A DNA stretch of 64,000 nucleotides, from assembly GCA_028829895.1 (NCBI GenBank), contig CM054181.1, positions 105,783,860-105,847,859 of the forward strand. Direction: 5' to 3'. The position numbers and the translations under genes are program-made. Origin of the DNA: Sinotaia quadrata. Its lineage: Eukaryota > Mollusca > Gastropoda > Architaenioglossa > Viviparidae. Position 1 is the stretch's first letter. Every line of letters starts with the position of its first letter. Shown one piece after another: positions 13,275 through 23,500 of this stretch. The notes under the pieces were generated by a model that saw nothing but the letters and a program-made list of their open reading frames with translations, was not told the DNA's origin and did no database searches.

Positions 13275-16085
13275 CTTCAGTTAAAAGTCCTCTCTTTGAA
13301 AAAGTGGTCATAACTGTTATACTGTTTAAAACATATCTCCCTTTAAAATAAATTGCACATTTCAAAACTTTCAAAAGAAATAATTTCGTCCCTTAGAAAA
13401 TATCACGTACAGTGTTCAACAAATGTCATTTGTTAACATATCTGTTTTGTTGTGTTAATTTTTGATGGAAGAAAACTCTTTTCCTTTGTAAGGAAACCAT
13501 TTCACAATTTTCACTAAGCAACAAACACAATATACATTTCAGTACCAAGTCCCACAGAAGACTTACAGCATCACTCGTTTGTATCCAACCTAACTCTTCA
13601 AGAAAGCCGGAATGGACAGTGAGATGGACTGATGGAGGCCAAAAGGTTTTGATTTTTTGCCCATGGAAAAAAAAAGAAAAGAAAAAAATTGATAGGTATC
13701 GAGCAAAATTTCATTCGTTTTTTTGAGGAGAATATCGCAAAGGTCTGTTTGAGTTAAAAAATCCTCAAACAAACAAACAAACAGCAATAAACAAAAGCCA
13801 TAGTGACACACTTTGCTGTTTTAACTGTTCAGCTGACAGCAAGTTCTTTGGGCAAGATCAACCATATATAAAGAAAACCAACACAAAATTGGACCCAGCG
13901 ACCTCCCTTCTCACTACACATTGAGGAAAGACAACATGAACAGTGGTCTTGACATGATGAAACCACTACAGCACAGAACCGCACGGTAAAATATAACAGT
14001 CTGACAAGTTTTGGTACAAATGTTCAGCTACGTTTATTCAAAATTAATTTGTGAGTATTCATTCATTGTAACACAATGTACAGTGTTTCCCCCTTCCTTA
14101 CAAACACAACACATTTGTTCTCTTCGTCAACTCTACACAAGAAGCACGTACGACTAAATCCACAACAAAAATGTTATATTCCTGAACTTGTTAATACAAA
14201 TTTAAAAACACTTGCTCAAAGTTGTCTGAGAAAAGAGGGTACGTGAAATTTGCCGATTTGGGCAAGTCGCAGAAGACATACTAACTTTAATTAATATACA
14301 AAAGAATATTAATAATGATCATGTACATTATATTGAAGAAAAATCAAGATGTGCTCTGAAATTGCAGGTGAAAAAGCTCAATGTATTCTTCAATTGCCTA
14401 TAATAAGCACACAGTTGTGCTTACACGTGAAATGTGCACACATCTTGGACGATGGCGGCTGACTGACAAAAACCATTTGTGCATAAACACATTTACAGAT
14501 TTGCTCCTGTTTTCTATTTTACGCTGCTCGACTTGGTTCTTACGGGGTCAATGACAGAAGTGTGCACGGTCAAGTTGTTTTTGTGCCATTAATTTTCTTG
14601 TGTAAATTTCATCATAACCACGAAGAGAAAAATTAAAGAGGTGAGTTTTATTATAGGATTGCTGACGTCAGCGAAGCTCTTAACACAACAATGAGAAAAG
14701 CAGGTGCGCGCGCGCGCACACACGCACGCACTAATACATACATATATATAGCAGCACACGCAGGCACACACAGCAGACTCAACACATGGACCTTGTTCTC
14801 ACACAGAAGATGAATCTAAGTAGAGATGAACTACGTTTCAAATGTTTAACTCGGTATTCACACCGACCAGTATGTACATTTAGTTTTCGTGTCTCTCTCT
14901 ATATATACAAACACACATACAATGCATCCGCACACTTACACACACATTATCGAAATACATTCGAAAACATGAGTATGCAATTAAAAAGAATAAGTAAACT
15001 GTCTTTAAAATGCAGCATCGATCATATGCAGCCACTTGGTCTCTTCTGCTAAACAACACATCGGGAAACGTCCGACAACTTCAACGGAAATAATTAATCA
15101 TGCAAAAAGTCAACATGATGCACGCCAAAACGTCACTAGTTTACGACACAAAGCGTTTTGCCAAGTCAAATGCAAGTGTTCTTTTGTGTTCTAGAAAGAA
15201 AGAAATATAATACCAAACACAGCCAAACGCACGCGCACACACAAACGCAAGCACACACGCTCACCCCCCCCCCAACTCCCCCGCAAATTGTTAAAAGCAT
15301 TGCTGTGTGCAAGTGTGCCAATTACTTGCCGCGTACGGAACACTCGGAATGGCTATTATCTAAACTCACATAGTACATGATGAGAAACATTATCTCGTCT
15401 GTGTGTCCTTGCTCTGGAACACAAAGTTGCTGACAGTGCAAAAAATGTCGCACAGAAAAGCTCATGAAAACGTATCGCGTTTTCGTTTCAGTTCGTCAGT
15501 GTGTCCATCAGTTGTCCAACGTACGTACGTACGTTACAAATATCCTCAGGTGAAAGTATATAACTTACCTACACAAGTATTTTAGCCTGAATTTTCACCA
15601 TGGACACGACATGATAAGTATTATTTCCCTGTGTCGGCATGACTGACATTTATTGGCACAGAGGAGACAACTGCTAACGAGGGGAAGGAAACACTTGTTT
15701 GAAAATAAAAATTATTCATTTGATTAACTTTTGGAAGATATTCGGCCTGTGTTGTAAAATATTACTTTTAATCATAAATATACCAAGCACATTCGTCTAC
15801 CTGACCATAGTTTTGCGTATTTGATACAAATCAAGAATGATACATTTGTGAAAAAAGTTCCACAAACTCTGAAGCTTACACTCAGGGAAATAATGGCGTG
15901 GGAAGTGGGTGACCAGGAAAAGATAAATAGTGTATCTAAGCGAAGAGTGTTCTCCCTCTTTTGGGGATCCATCATGAAAAGACGAAAAGACATAGCGAAA
16001 ATAAACCATTGTATTTAAATTATTTTCATTAGATGAGAAAATTAAGTCATTGCTCACAAGACCGGCTTCTCGTGCCGAAATGTAA
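12516..16085. other. non-coding flank between minisatellite and sall 3' end
   Basis: No convincing gene. Minor features: a diverged duplication of about 60 bp (around 12580-12640 and 12650-12710), an AT run at 13240-13270, CA/CG runs at about 14705-14770 and 15220-15270, a poly-C stretch near 15265, and an ACGT palindrome at about 15519-15537. A 12-bp palindrome GCTGACGTCAGC lies at 14661-14672. Part of this region could belong to a long sall 3' UTR. Confidence 0.4.
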
Positions 16086-16185
16086 TGTAACAATTTACTG
16101 AAGCCTAGTCTTTATTTCACACCCAGCAAATGTACTGTAACAATTTACTGAAGCCTAGTCTTTATTTCACACTCAGCAAATGGAA
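16086..16185 (-). repeat. 50-bp tandem duplication carrying candidate polyadenylation signals
   Basis: Two nearly identical 50-bp units lie at 16086-16135 and 16136-16185. Both contain CTTTATTTCACAC on the plus strand, which is AATAAAG on the minus strand. They lie 550-630 bp after the sall stop. The duplication therefore doubles a possible polyadenylation hexamer. The repeat is seen directly; use as a signal is inference. Confidence 0.75.
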
Positions 16186-16718
16186 CTAATGGCAACCGAT
16201 TAAAGCCAATGTTCGTTCGAAATTTTATAATCGAAGATTGAGGTATTTAAAAAATATTTCTTTATAGTTTTTTGTGTAGAAACACTTTTTATCCAAACAG
16301 ATTAAACAAATACATAAATTTTAAACATAAAATTGATTTGGCACCTTAAACGTCTGCAAAAATGCAATGCTCCAACTTAGTGACTTTTTCAGTCGAGTCG
16401 TTTTTCTTTCTCCTTATCGAACCATTCTAGTACAGTAGATGTGTTGGTGTGGTGGTGGGAAGCTGTTGACGAAACTCCTGTGCATCACGACCAAAGTTTT
16501 TTTTTTCTTGAAGAATTGTTTCCCTTTTCGCTGCTCTACAAATCGCCATCGAAGATGACAGGACAGTACTTTCAGTAACAATCGTCACAAACCGTGATCC
16601 GTTTTAGGAACTGGGAGACGGTGCCAGCAAACTCATAGTATAATTACATCTGGCCAACAGCTCAGTAAATCTTGGACTGAAAGACAATAAAGAAAATGGA
16701 GTTTGCAGATCACGTCCA
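16186..16718 (-). other. presumed sall 3' untranslated region
   Basis: This is the region directly after the TAA on the minus strand. It is AT-rich at its far end and has no coding signal. The transcript end cannot be fixed from sequence: AATAAA words occur on the minus strand at 16161-16166, 16111-16116 and 15649-15654, and sal-family transcripts can have long 3' ends. Confidence 0.5.
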
Positions 16719-17618
16719 TTAGGCGACCAAAGCCTTCTGAGGAGTTTGTGACTCATGTTTGACGTGGTGCATCTGAATATGTTGCTCCATTGCTGCAGCA
16801 GTTTGGAATCCCTGGCCACAGTGATGGCAGCTAGCGTTGTTCCATCTCCATGGAGACGGTGATCTCCTCTCCAGCGTGTTCTCTTTGTTGGAAGGTGAAG
16901 CCCCGGCCGCACAACTGTCGTTACTTCCGGTGGCCGGAGAATGGCCGGAAGGAGAAGCGGGGTAAGAAGACATGCTGGAGTAGTGTTTAGGAGGGGAGGT
17001 AGTTGAGTTGGTTTGTGGGGCAGATTTCATGCTCAGGTCCAGCTCTCCGGAAGGAGCCACGCTTCCTACAGACTCAGAAGGACCTTTCAGCATATGCAAT
17101 GGCGATGACGGATGTAGCCGTGGCAACTGTGGTAGCTGCGGTAAGCGTTGGGAAAGTGTGGAAGACATATGGTCGCGGTCGCGATTTCTGTCACGCGCTC
17201 TGTCACGCTCAAAGTCCCTGTCTCGATTGAGGGGGTCGCCGCTAGGTCGTAGGTGGACGAAGCTAAAGTCAGCAGGATGCTTCAGCTCGTTGTCTTTCGT
17301 CGTCGGGTACGGGTGCGGAAGCGGGTACATTGGGGGAAGCTGATGGCCCAGAGCGCCGTTCACGCTTTGTATGACTGAGATTTCGTTTATCTTGGGTGCC
17401 ATCCCATTCAGGAAGCTTGGGTATGGGTAGAACATGTCAGGATGAGGAGGACGTGGGGCTGGCGGGAACCCTCCACCCGCTGCAATGAATGGGTTGTCCC
17501 GCATGTGACCCAGAAGAAAGGGTGGATCAATGGACATCCGGCGACCACGTCGTGAAGGTGAGTTGTTCCACATGTGTGTCCCCATGTGGACCTTCAGATT
17601 ACCTCGTGTTGTGAAAGC
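16719..17618 (-). CDS. sall: sall (spalt-like) last coding exon with end of finger 9, C-terminal tail and an extra finger
   Basis: The acceptor AG is at 17620-17619, and the exon starts in phase 0 with AFTTRGNLKVHMGTH. This completes the ninth finger, whose two cysteines lie on the previous exon. The next residues, MWNNSPSRRGRRMSID, are the typical SALL sequence after the last finger pair. The rest is a 299-residue tail rich in P, S, H and N. It includes an arginine/aspartate-rich stretch (about 17250-17150), an ELDLS motif (17045-17031), and a further finger CHHCGQGFQTAAAMEQHIQMH (bases 16829-16767) with perfect C-x2-C-x12-H-x3-H spacing. The reading frame ends in QKALVA and a TAA at 16721-16719. 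I do not recall a solitary C-terminal finger from vertebrate SALL proteins. It may be a lineage feature or an ancestral feature lost in vertebrates. Confidence 0.95.
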   Translation of the reverse strand, partial: AFTTRGNLKVHMGTHMWNNSPSRRGRRMSIDPPFLLGHMRDNPFIAAGGGFPPAPRPPHPDMFYPYPSFLNGMAPKINEISVIQSVNGALGHQLPPMYPLPHPYPTTKDNELKHPADFSFVHLRPSGDPLNRDRDFERDRARDRNRDRDHMSSTLSQRLPQLPQLPRLHPSSPLHMLKGPSESVGSVAPSGELDLSMKSAPQTNSTTSPPKHYSSMSSYPASPSGHSPATGSNDSCAAGASPSNKENTLERRSPSPWRWNNASCHHCGQGFQTAAAMEQHIQMHHVKHESQTPQKALVA

Positions 17619-19026
17619 CTGACAGGTCAAAATACATAAAAAGATTATACAGTGATCTCCATCAGCTTTCTTTGAAAAAAAAATAATAAATACGTACTAG
17701 GTTAGTGGTTCTATACTAAATTAAAACAAATATCAAAATATAAATAATAAAAATAATGATGGTCATGAATAAATGATTTCAAGAAGAAGTGAAGTGATTT
17801 TATCAATTTTAATTTTTCACCTGAATGTATTCATATCAGTGATGTTAAGGAGATAACGACGATACTACTAGTAATGAAACACATGGGTAATTTCCCTTAC
17901 AAAGCTTTTAATCTTAATCCATCGCAATTCTGACAAATATTTAAAGCCCTCATGAATAAGTCAAATAGCACGCGTGCTGCCATAACTGCTGTGAAATAGA
18001 TTCTTTCTGGTTTTCACTGGTCACGTTACAATCTTAAAAGAATCACACTTGATATTGTGTTTTTTTAAAGCATTAAAAACCATGAATAGAAACACTGGAT
18101 CCCACTGTGCGGTGCTTGGATGTAAATACTCCTAGAGAAAATTTACACAGATATTAAATCAATCGTCTTTTGAACATTTTCTAAACAAACGTGTATGCCA
18201 GTGTGATGTACCTTCGCGTTTTGTCCAATGCCATCGGAGCCAAACCACAAAAGACAGTGGTTGTCTCTCTACAGTTGGAAAGACCCCACTCTGTTTTTAT
18301 GTAAGCTCTTCATTTCATTGATATAAGCTTCAAGTGGACAAGCCTAGAGTTACATTTTCGCTTTTCATTAAAAAAGGCAGTTAAAAAGCATCAAGGGCTC
18401 TTGAGGTGTCCAGTGACAATGTCGGCTGCTGTATATTTTTTTCAATACAAGCCGTGGAAAATGAAACTCATCAGCTGACGGATGCAACAATTCTGATTCA
18501 TCTGATCGTCTCCTTAACTTATATATTTTGATGATTCCATCTTACTTTAAAAACATCTATGCCGTTTTAACATTCTAAACTTGACTAACATCTAAAGAAT
18601 TACTCAAAGCGAATATACCTTTTCAGTAACAAATTCAAAAAACCAGAAGATGACCACAAAAAAAAACCTACAGGATTAAAAATGATCACTGACCTTAATA
18701 TATACTTTAGTTTAAGGTCAGAAAAGTTGTGGACGGGAGAAGAAAAAATAATCAGGTAAACGAGCAAATATTTTTGCTTTTGAAACTGTTCGACTTAAGA
18801 AATCAACATTGACCTAACAAAAAAAAAATATAAAAAGTAACAAAATGACTGAACTAAGCTTAATACTACAGAGCATGGAAAAATAGAAATAAATTTACAT
18901 CCGCGTATGCAACACACACGCACACACACACCTCGATAGATAGATAGAGATAGACAGATATATAGACAGACAGACAGATAGATAGGACAATAGCACCAAA
19001 TGTGAATAATAGAATGTATAAAGTAC
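17619..19026 (-). other. sall intron inside zinc finger 9
   Basis: This 1,408-bp intron has donor AAG|GTACTT and a pyrimidine-rich acceptor ending CTGTCAG. It falls in phase 0, exactly between the CxxC half and the HxxxH half of finger 9. The part next to the donor contains a GATA/GACA microsatellite (about 18930-18990 on the plus strand). On the minus strand the reading frame continues 43 codons into the intron before a stop at 18897-18895, so an unspliced transcript would give a protein truncated inside finger 9. Nothing else recognisable was seen in it. Confidence 0.9.
18930..18990 (+). repeat. GATA/GACA tetranucleotide microsatellite in sall intron
   Basis: A run of GATA, GACA and TAGA units just inside the donor side of the small intron, preceded by a short CA run. 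It explains the Tyr/Ser/Leu-rich frame that continues past the donor on the minus strand. Confidence 0.85.
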
Positions 19027-22000
19027 CTTCCCACATACAGTACACTTGAATGGCTTGTCTCCAGTATGGGTTCTGGTGTGAATCTGCAACGCACTGGAAC
19101 TGGAGAAGATCTTCATACAGGTCATGCACTGATGCTTCGAACGCTTGACAGTGGAATCAGAGCCACCATTCCCACCCCCTGACGACGAAGAAGATGATGA
19201 TGTGGAAGGAGTTGTCGGCTCGCTCTTTACCATGCTGCTGCTGCCGCAGTGAGGAGGAACATTGTTGTTGTTGGGGAAAGAGGCATTATTGTTGTTGTTT
19301 TGACTACAGGGAACAGTGGGTCCGTTCACTTGGGGAGAGGGTTTAGAAATTTGAGTCTGCATAGGTGATGAGGGAGGTGGTGGTGGTGGAGGAGGAGGGG
19401 GTTGGGGAGGAGGGATGTTGGAATCTGATGGTTGTGAAGGGGAATGGGAAGATGAGTTTCCATTCGCCTCAGACTCCTGCTGGAATTCATGCTCTTCTGC
19501 ACTGTGTGATTGTTTTGGTGAGGCAGATTGGGCCCTCTCCAGTACTGATTCCTTGTCATCACAGTCATCATTGGTGCCTGTGTTAGATATACTGTTCTCA
19601 CTATCGTCAAATCCCTTGAAGCCTTCTGGTAAGTCTCGTATTTTGTGAGTGAGGGCATGCTGTTTGAGATTTCCTCGGGTAGAGAAGGAGCGATCACATG
19701 CACTGCACCTGTAGGGTCGCTCTTTCGTATGGCTACGGTAATGAATTTCAAGCGCACTCCTACAAGCAAAGGTTTTATAGCAAACATTGCAGGTCGTTGT
19801 TGTATTTCTCAGTTTGCCTGCCTGGCTCATGTCCAGCCCACCTAGCATCGGAAACCCCATTGGGTTCATGCCCATGTCAGACCCAAAGGACTTTGTTTCA
19901 TCACGGCTTCCATCAGAGCCAGCTTCTGAAGTGCCTTGGCTTCGTGGAGAAGTTGGCGATTTGTCCCCTGTGCCATTCATGTGCCCAAGACCGCCAGGAG
20001 AAAGAGATTTGTCGAGAAAGAACGGACTCGAACCCAGCCCCATGCTGTTGCGGAACCTTTCAAAGGATGACTGAGCCATTTGACTGTCAATAGCTTTCAC
20101 ACGCTCTTCCAAAGCTGCAAGACTTGTGTTGTATTTTGAATGAAAAAACGAGTTGGAAGAATATTCGTCCACACCATCTGCAGTAGGCGGCAATGGTTGA
20201 TTGGAGTCATAGTTTCCATAGGCACCTGACAAAACAGAATCTGGTCGATCTGAATCCCCATTCTCGCTGAATGCAGAATGTGCTCCTAGAGAACCACGCT
20301 CACTTCCATTGTTCACAAACTCTCTGGACGAACAGAAACCATCTGCATCCCGCTCATCCATGCTTTCATCTTCCATTGCTGCCTCCTCGTCTTCATTCAT
20401 TTGCTCCTCCTCTTCTAAGTTATCTAAATTCTCTTCATCGCTATCATGCAAGTCGTCACTGTCTAGTGGCAAGTAGGATCCCATGTGTCGTCGCTCGAGA
20501 GGCGAATCATAACGAGAAGAACCAGTCTTGTTGCTGAGGTCCAGTTCTTTTGGCTCATGAGATCGAGACAAGTCGAACGGTTCATAAGGTTTGTGGTGAG
20601 GGGGCATGTGAGGGAAGGGCTTGTGTGGCCAGTCCAGTTGTGGAAAGAGTGACATCGGGGGCATCCCCTGCATGGCAGAGCCCGTGTGCATGCGAATGTG
20701 CTGCTGAAGAACCAGCAGGTTGGTGAATTGCTTGTGACACACCGGACATTGATGCATCATCCGAAGTGGTGGCTTTGCTCGGTGCACCCCCATGTGTGTC
20801 TTTAGGTTGCCCTTTGTGGTAAAACTACGTCCGCAAATTTTGCATTTGTATGGCCGTTCTCCCGTGTGAATGCGGTAGTGCATCTGCAATGCACTCTTAC
20901 AGCTGAGAACCCGGTGGCAGATGACGCATTGGTTCGGATCTGTGATCTTTTGCTCGATGTTCTTCACAAGTTGCTCTAACTTGGACGTCTCCGATTTCTG
21001 CACTTCCATATACTGCTCCAGGTTTTCAGAAGGGTCTATTGTCTTGGTTGGAAGAATAGAGTTCCGAAAAAGTCCATCACCAGGCGTTCCAGGGAGAGGT
21101 GGTGGAGGGGGGACGAAGGATGGTGCATGGCTTCGCATCATTGGAATCCCGGAAGTGAGCGGAGATGGAAGAGGGAATGAAGTGGGGGTGGGTGGTAGAC
21201 TATGAGTTGAGAAGATCGGAGTGCTGTGAGGTGGTGGAGAAAGCAGATGAGCTTGTGAAATGGAGTGGTGGAGACCTGGCATTGGTGGCGGGTGGGTGGG
21301 TATGAGAGGTGGGATGGGAGTAACTGAGGGTGCTGAAGATGACACTGGAACCACTGAAGTCACAGGGGAATTAGCCACAGACGCCGGCCGTGCAGGTGAT
21401 ATGGTCGATCTTCCACTGGTGCTGCTGCTACTGCTATTGGTGTTGCATGTGTTGTTGTTCACAGACTTTGGAACATCCAAATTATTGTTTGCAGGGACTG
21501 GACTTGGTGGTATGGCATCAGACCTCGACGGAGACCTTCCAATTTCAGCTGGAGATGGTTTGCTTGGCGTTTCGATCGGGCTCTGTTTGGGACTGGAAAA
21601 CAAAGGCTCTGGCTTAAGCTGAGGCAATAGCACACCAAGCGTACGTGGAGGCATGTGAGGAAGAAAATGGTGATGCCCCGGAGGTCGTGGAAGGGGAGGA
21701 GACATAAAACTTGGTCCTAGACCCATGGACGTTGGCGGGAAAAATCCTCCACCGGGACCACCAGGTGGAAACATGAACCTGGGCATGACTGGCGAGGTAT
21801 GGTCACCAGACATCATGCCCGATGGCAATGGTAGTGACGTGGGAATAGATGGGGCCGAACTGAGAGGTGGGTGTACAGAAGGTGGGATGGGCAGCCGATC
21901 CAAATGTTCTGGAACTGGATTTGGATTCATCTTGACATGAGGGTACTTGGCTTTGTGGCGCTCAAAGTGAACTTTCAAGTTGCCTTTCGTGGAGAAGCGG

Positions 22001-22034
22001 TTCCCACATATGTTGCACTTGAATGGACGTTCTC
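19027..22034 (-). CDS. sall: sall (spalt-like) large central exon with zinc fingers 2 to 9
   Basis: This 3,008-bp exon (1,002 full codons) encodes the core of a SALL nuclear zinc-finger transcription factor. The acceptor is at 22036-22035; its first two bases complete the glycine of the HTGERPFKC linker. Fingers, as minus-strand bases: 22017-21955 ([12 protein letters not shown]), 20928-20866 ([13 protein letters not shown]), 20844-20782 ([12 protein letters not shown]), 20748-20686 ([10 protein letters not shown]), 19791-19729 ([13 protein letters not shown]), 19707-19645 ([12 protein letters not shown]), 19128-19066 ([13 protein letters not shown]), and from 19044 a ninth finger cut by the donor at 19026. 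A long Pro/Ser-rich spacer follows finger 2. The segment ETSKLEQLV just before finger 3 is typical of SALL proteins. Between fingers 5 and 6 lie a PFDLS motif, an ELDLS motif and an acidic stretch (about 20470-20345). A proline run (about 19420-19370), a serine/glycine run, and LKPE and VKSE SUMO-type sites follow. SALL proteins act in the nucleus, mostly as repressors through NuRD. The fourth vertebrate finger cluster binds AT-rich DNA. Confidence 0.97.
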
Positions 22035-22384
22035 CTGTCAAACAACAAATAGAAACAATGGTTGTGAGCTTACTTTCTTGTGAATATCAGATTATAGAAA
22101 ACATCTACAGTTAGTAAGTCCTTTACAATATATTTCTCCAATGACATGTTTTATTGTAATTCGAACATCTTAAGTTACTGCATATCACACGATTTCTTTT
22201 TCTTCGAGTCGGGAGGTTTTTATGCAGAAGAGAGAGGGATGAGAAATAAAAATCTCAGCAAGAAACCAGTTGTAAACTAGATTGTTAGGCACTTGTTTCT
22301 TGCAGGACACTACTTAAAAGGAAACCTATAAATAAAACGCGTGCATATATTCTGATCATTTTGCATTTCATTACAATTCAGCGT

Positions 22385-22745
22385 CAAATAAACACTCCTA
22401 ACTGACACTGGACTGTGAACACTGTAAAATCAGTAAAAGGTTCAAAATTAGATAAAACTTCTGACTGACACTGGCTTGAAGACACTGTAAAATCAGTAAA
22501 ATGTTCAAAATCAAATAAACACTTCTGACTGACATTGAACCGGGAATACTGTAAAATCAGTAAACGGTTCAAAATCAAATGAACAATTCAGACGCACATT
22601 AAACACTGTAAAATCAGTATAAAAGGTTCAAAATCATATAAAAATTTCTGACTGACATTGGACTGAAAACATTGTAAAATCAGTAAAAGGTTCAAAATAA
22701 GTAAAAACGCTTCTGACTGACGTTAGACTGAGAACTCTGTACAAT
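22385..22745 (+). repeat. degenerate tandem repeat of about 63 bp, 5 to 6 copies
   Basis: The phrase ACTGTAAAATCAGTAAAAGG followed by TTCAAAATMA and CTTCTGACTGACA recurs near 22418, 22481, 22546, 22604 and 22671 with small indels. An older satellite-like array inside the large sall intron, close to the splice acceptor of the main exon. Confidence 0.8.
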
Positions 22746-22789
22746 CAAAACGTTGCAATCATACCAGCTAATTTTCATTTTAGAGGCAC

Positions 22790-23500
22790 GAAATTTTAAC
22801 GGAAAACACTCAAGACATAGTTGGTACTGTGGTATGAAGGGTTAATAGAAGACACAATACAAATGATCCTGTTTGGAAGGTTAACAGAAAACTTACAAGA
22901 CATGTTGTGGTAGGAAGAGTTAACAGAAAACACACAAATGTCTAGAGATAAATGTAGTGGTATTGTGGATGATGTTTAACGATGAAAAATGTTTGTGTAT
23001 TATTGTAACAGAAAGGTTTAACAGAGAGACACAAATGTCTAGAGATAAATGTAGTGGTATTGTGGTTGGTGTTTAACGATGAAAAATGTTTGTGTATTAT
23101 TGTAAGAGAGAGACACAAATGTCTAATGGCAAGTGTTGTGGTATTATGTTAGGAAGGATTAATAGAAAGCACACATGTCTAGAGACAAATGTTGTGGTTG
23201 GAAGGCTTAACAGAAAATATACACAGTCAAAATTTGTGATATTGTGGCAGCAAGAGTAATTATCGTCAAATTAGTGTCTAGCAAAACAGAATTTGACAGG
23301 TAATCCAAACACAAGGCACGTAAGCGTCTGAGATACTGTGGTAGTAAGTTTAAATAGAAAACATGGTTATACAGTGATAGATATGCGTGGAAGAAAAGTT
23401 TATATAAAAAGCATGGTTATATAGTGATAGACAAGTGTGGTAGAAAAGTTTATATAAAAAGCATGGTTATATAGTGATAGACAAGTGTGGTACTGTGGCA
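22790..23500 (+). repeat. degenerate repeats of several related units
   Basis: Phrases such as ACACAAATGTCTAGAGATAA followed by ATGTAGTGGTATTGTGG occur at about 22932 and 23030, with diverged relatives at about 22800-22910 and 23107-23250. A second family with core AAAAAGCATGGTTATATAGT repeats at about 23360, 23406 and 23456. Both look like old arrays derived from repeated local duplication. Confidence 0.75.

Noticed and set aside
17003..17343. Plus-strand ORFs over the last sall exon
   Set aside because: Antisense shadows of the real minus-strand coding exon. The same applies to plus-strand ORFs between 19365 and 22083.
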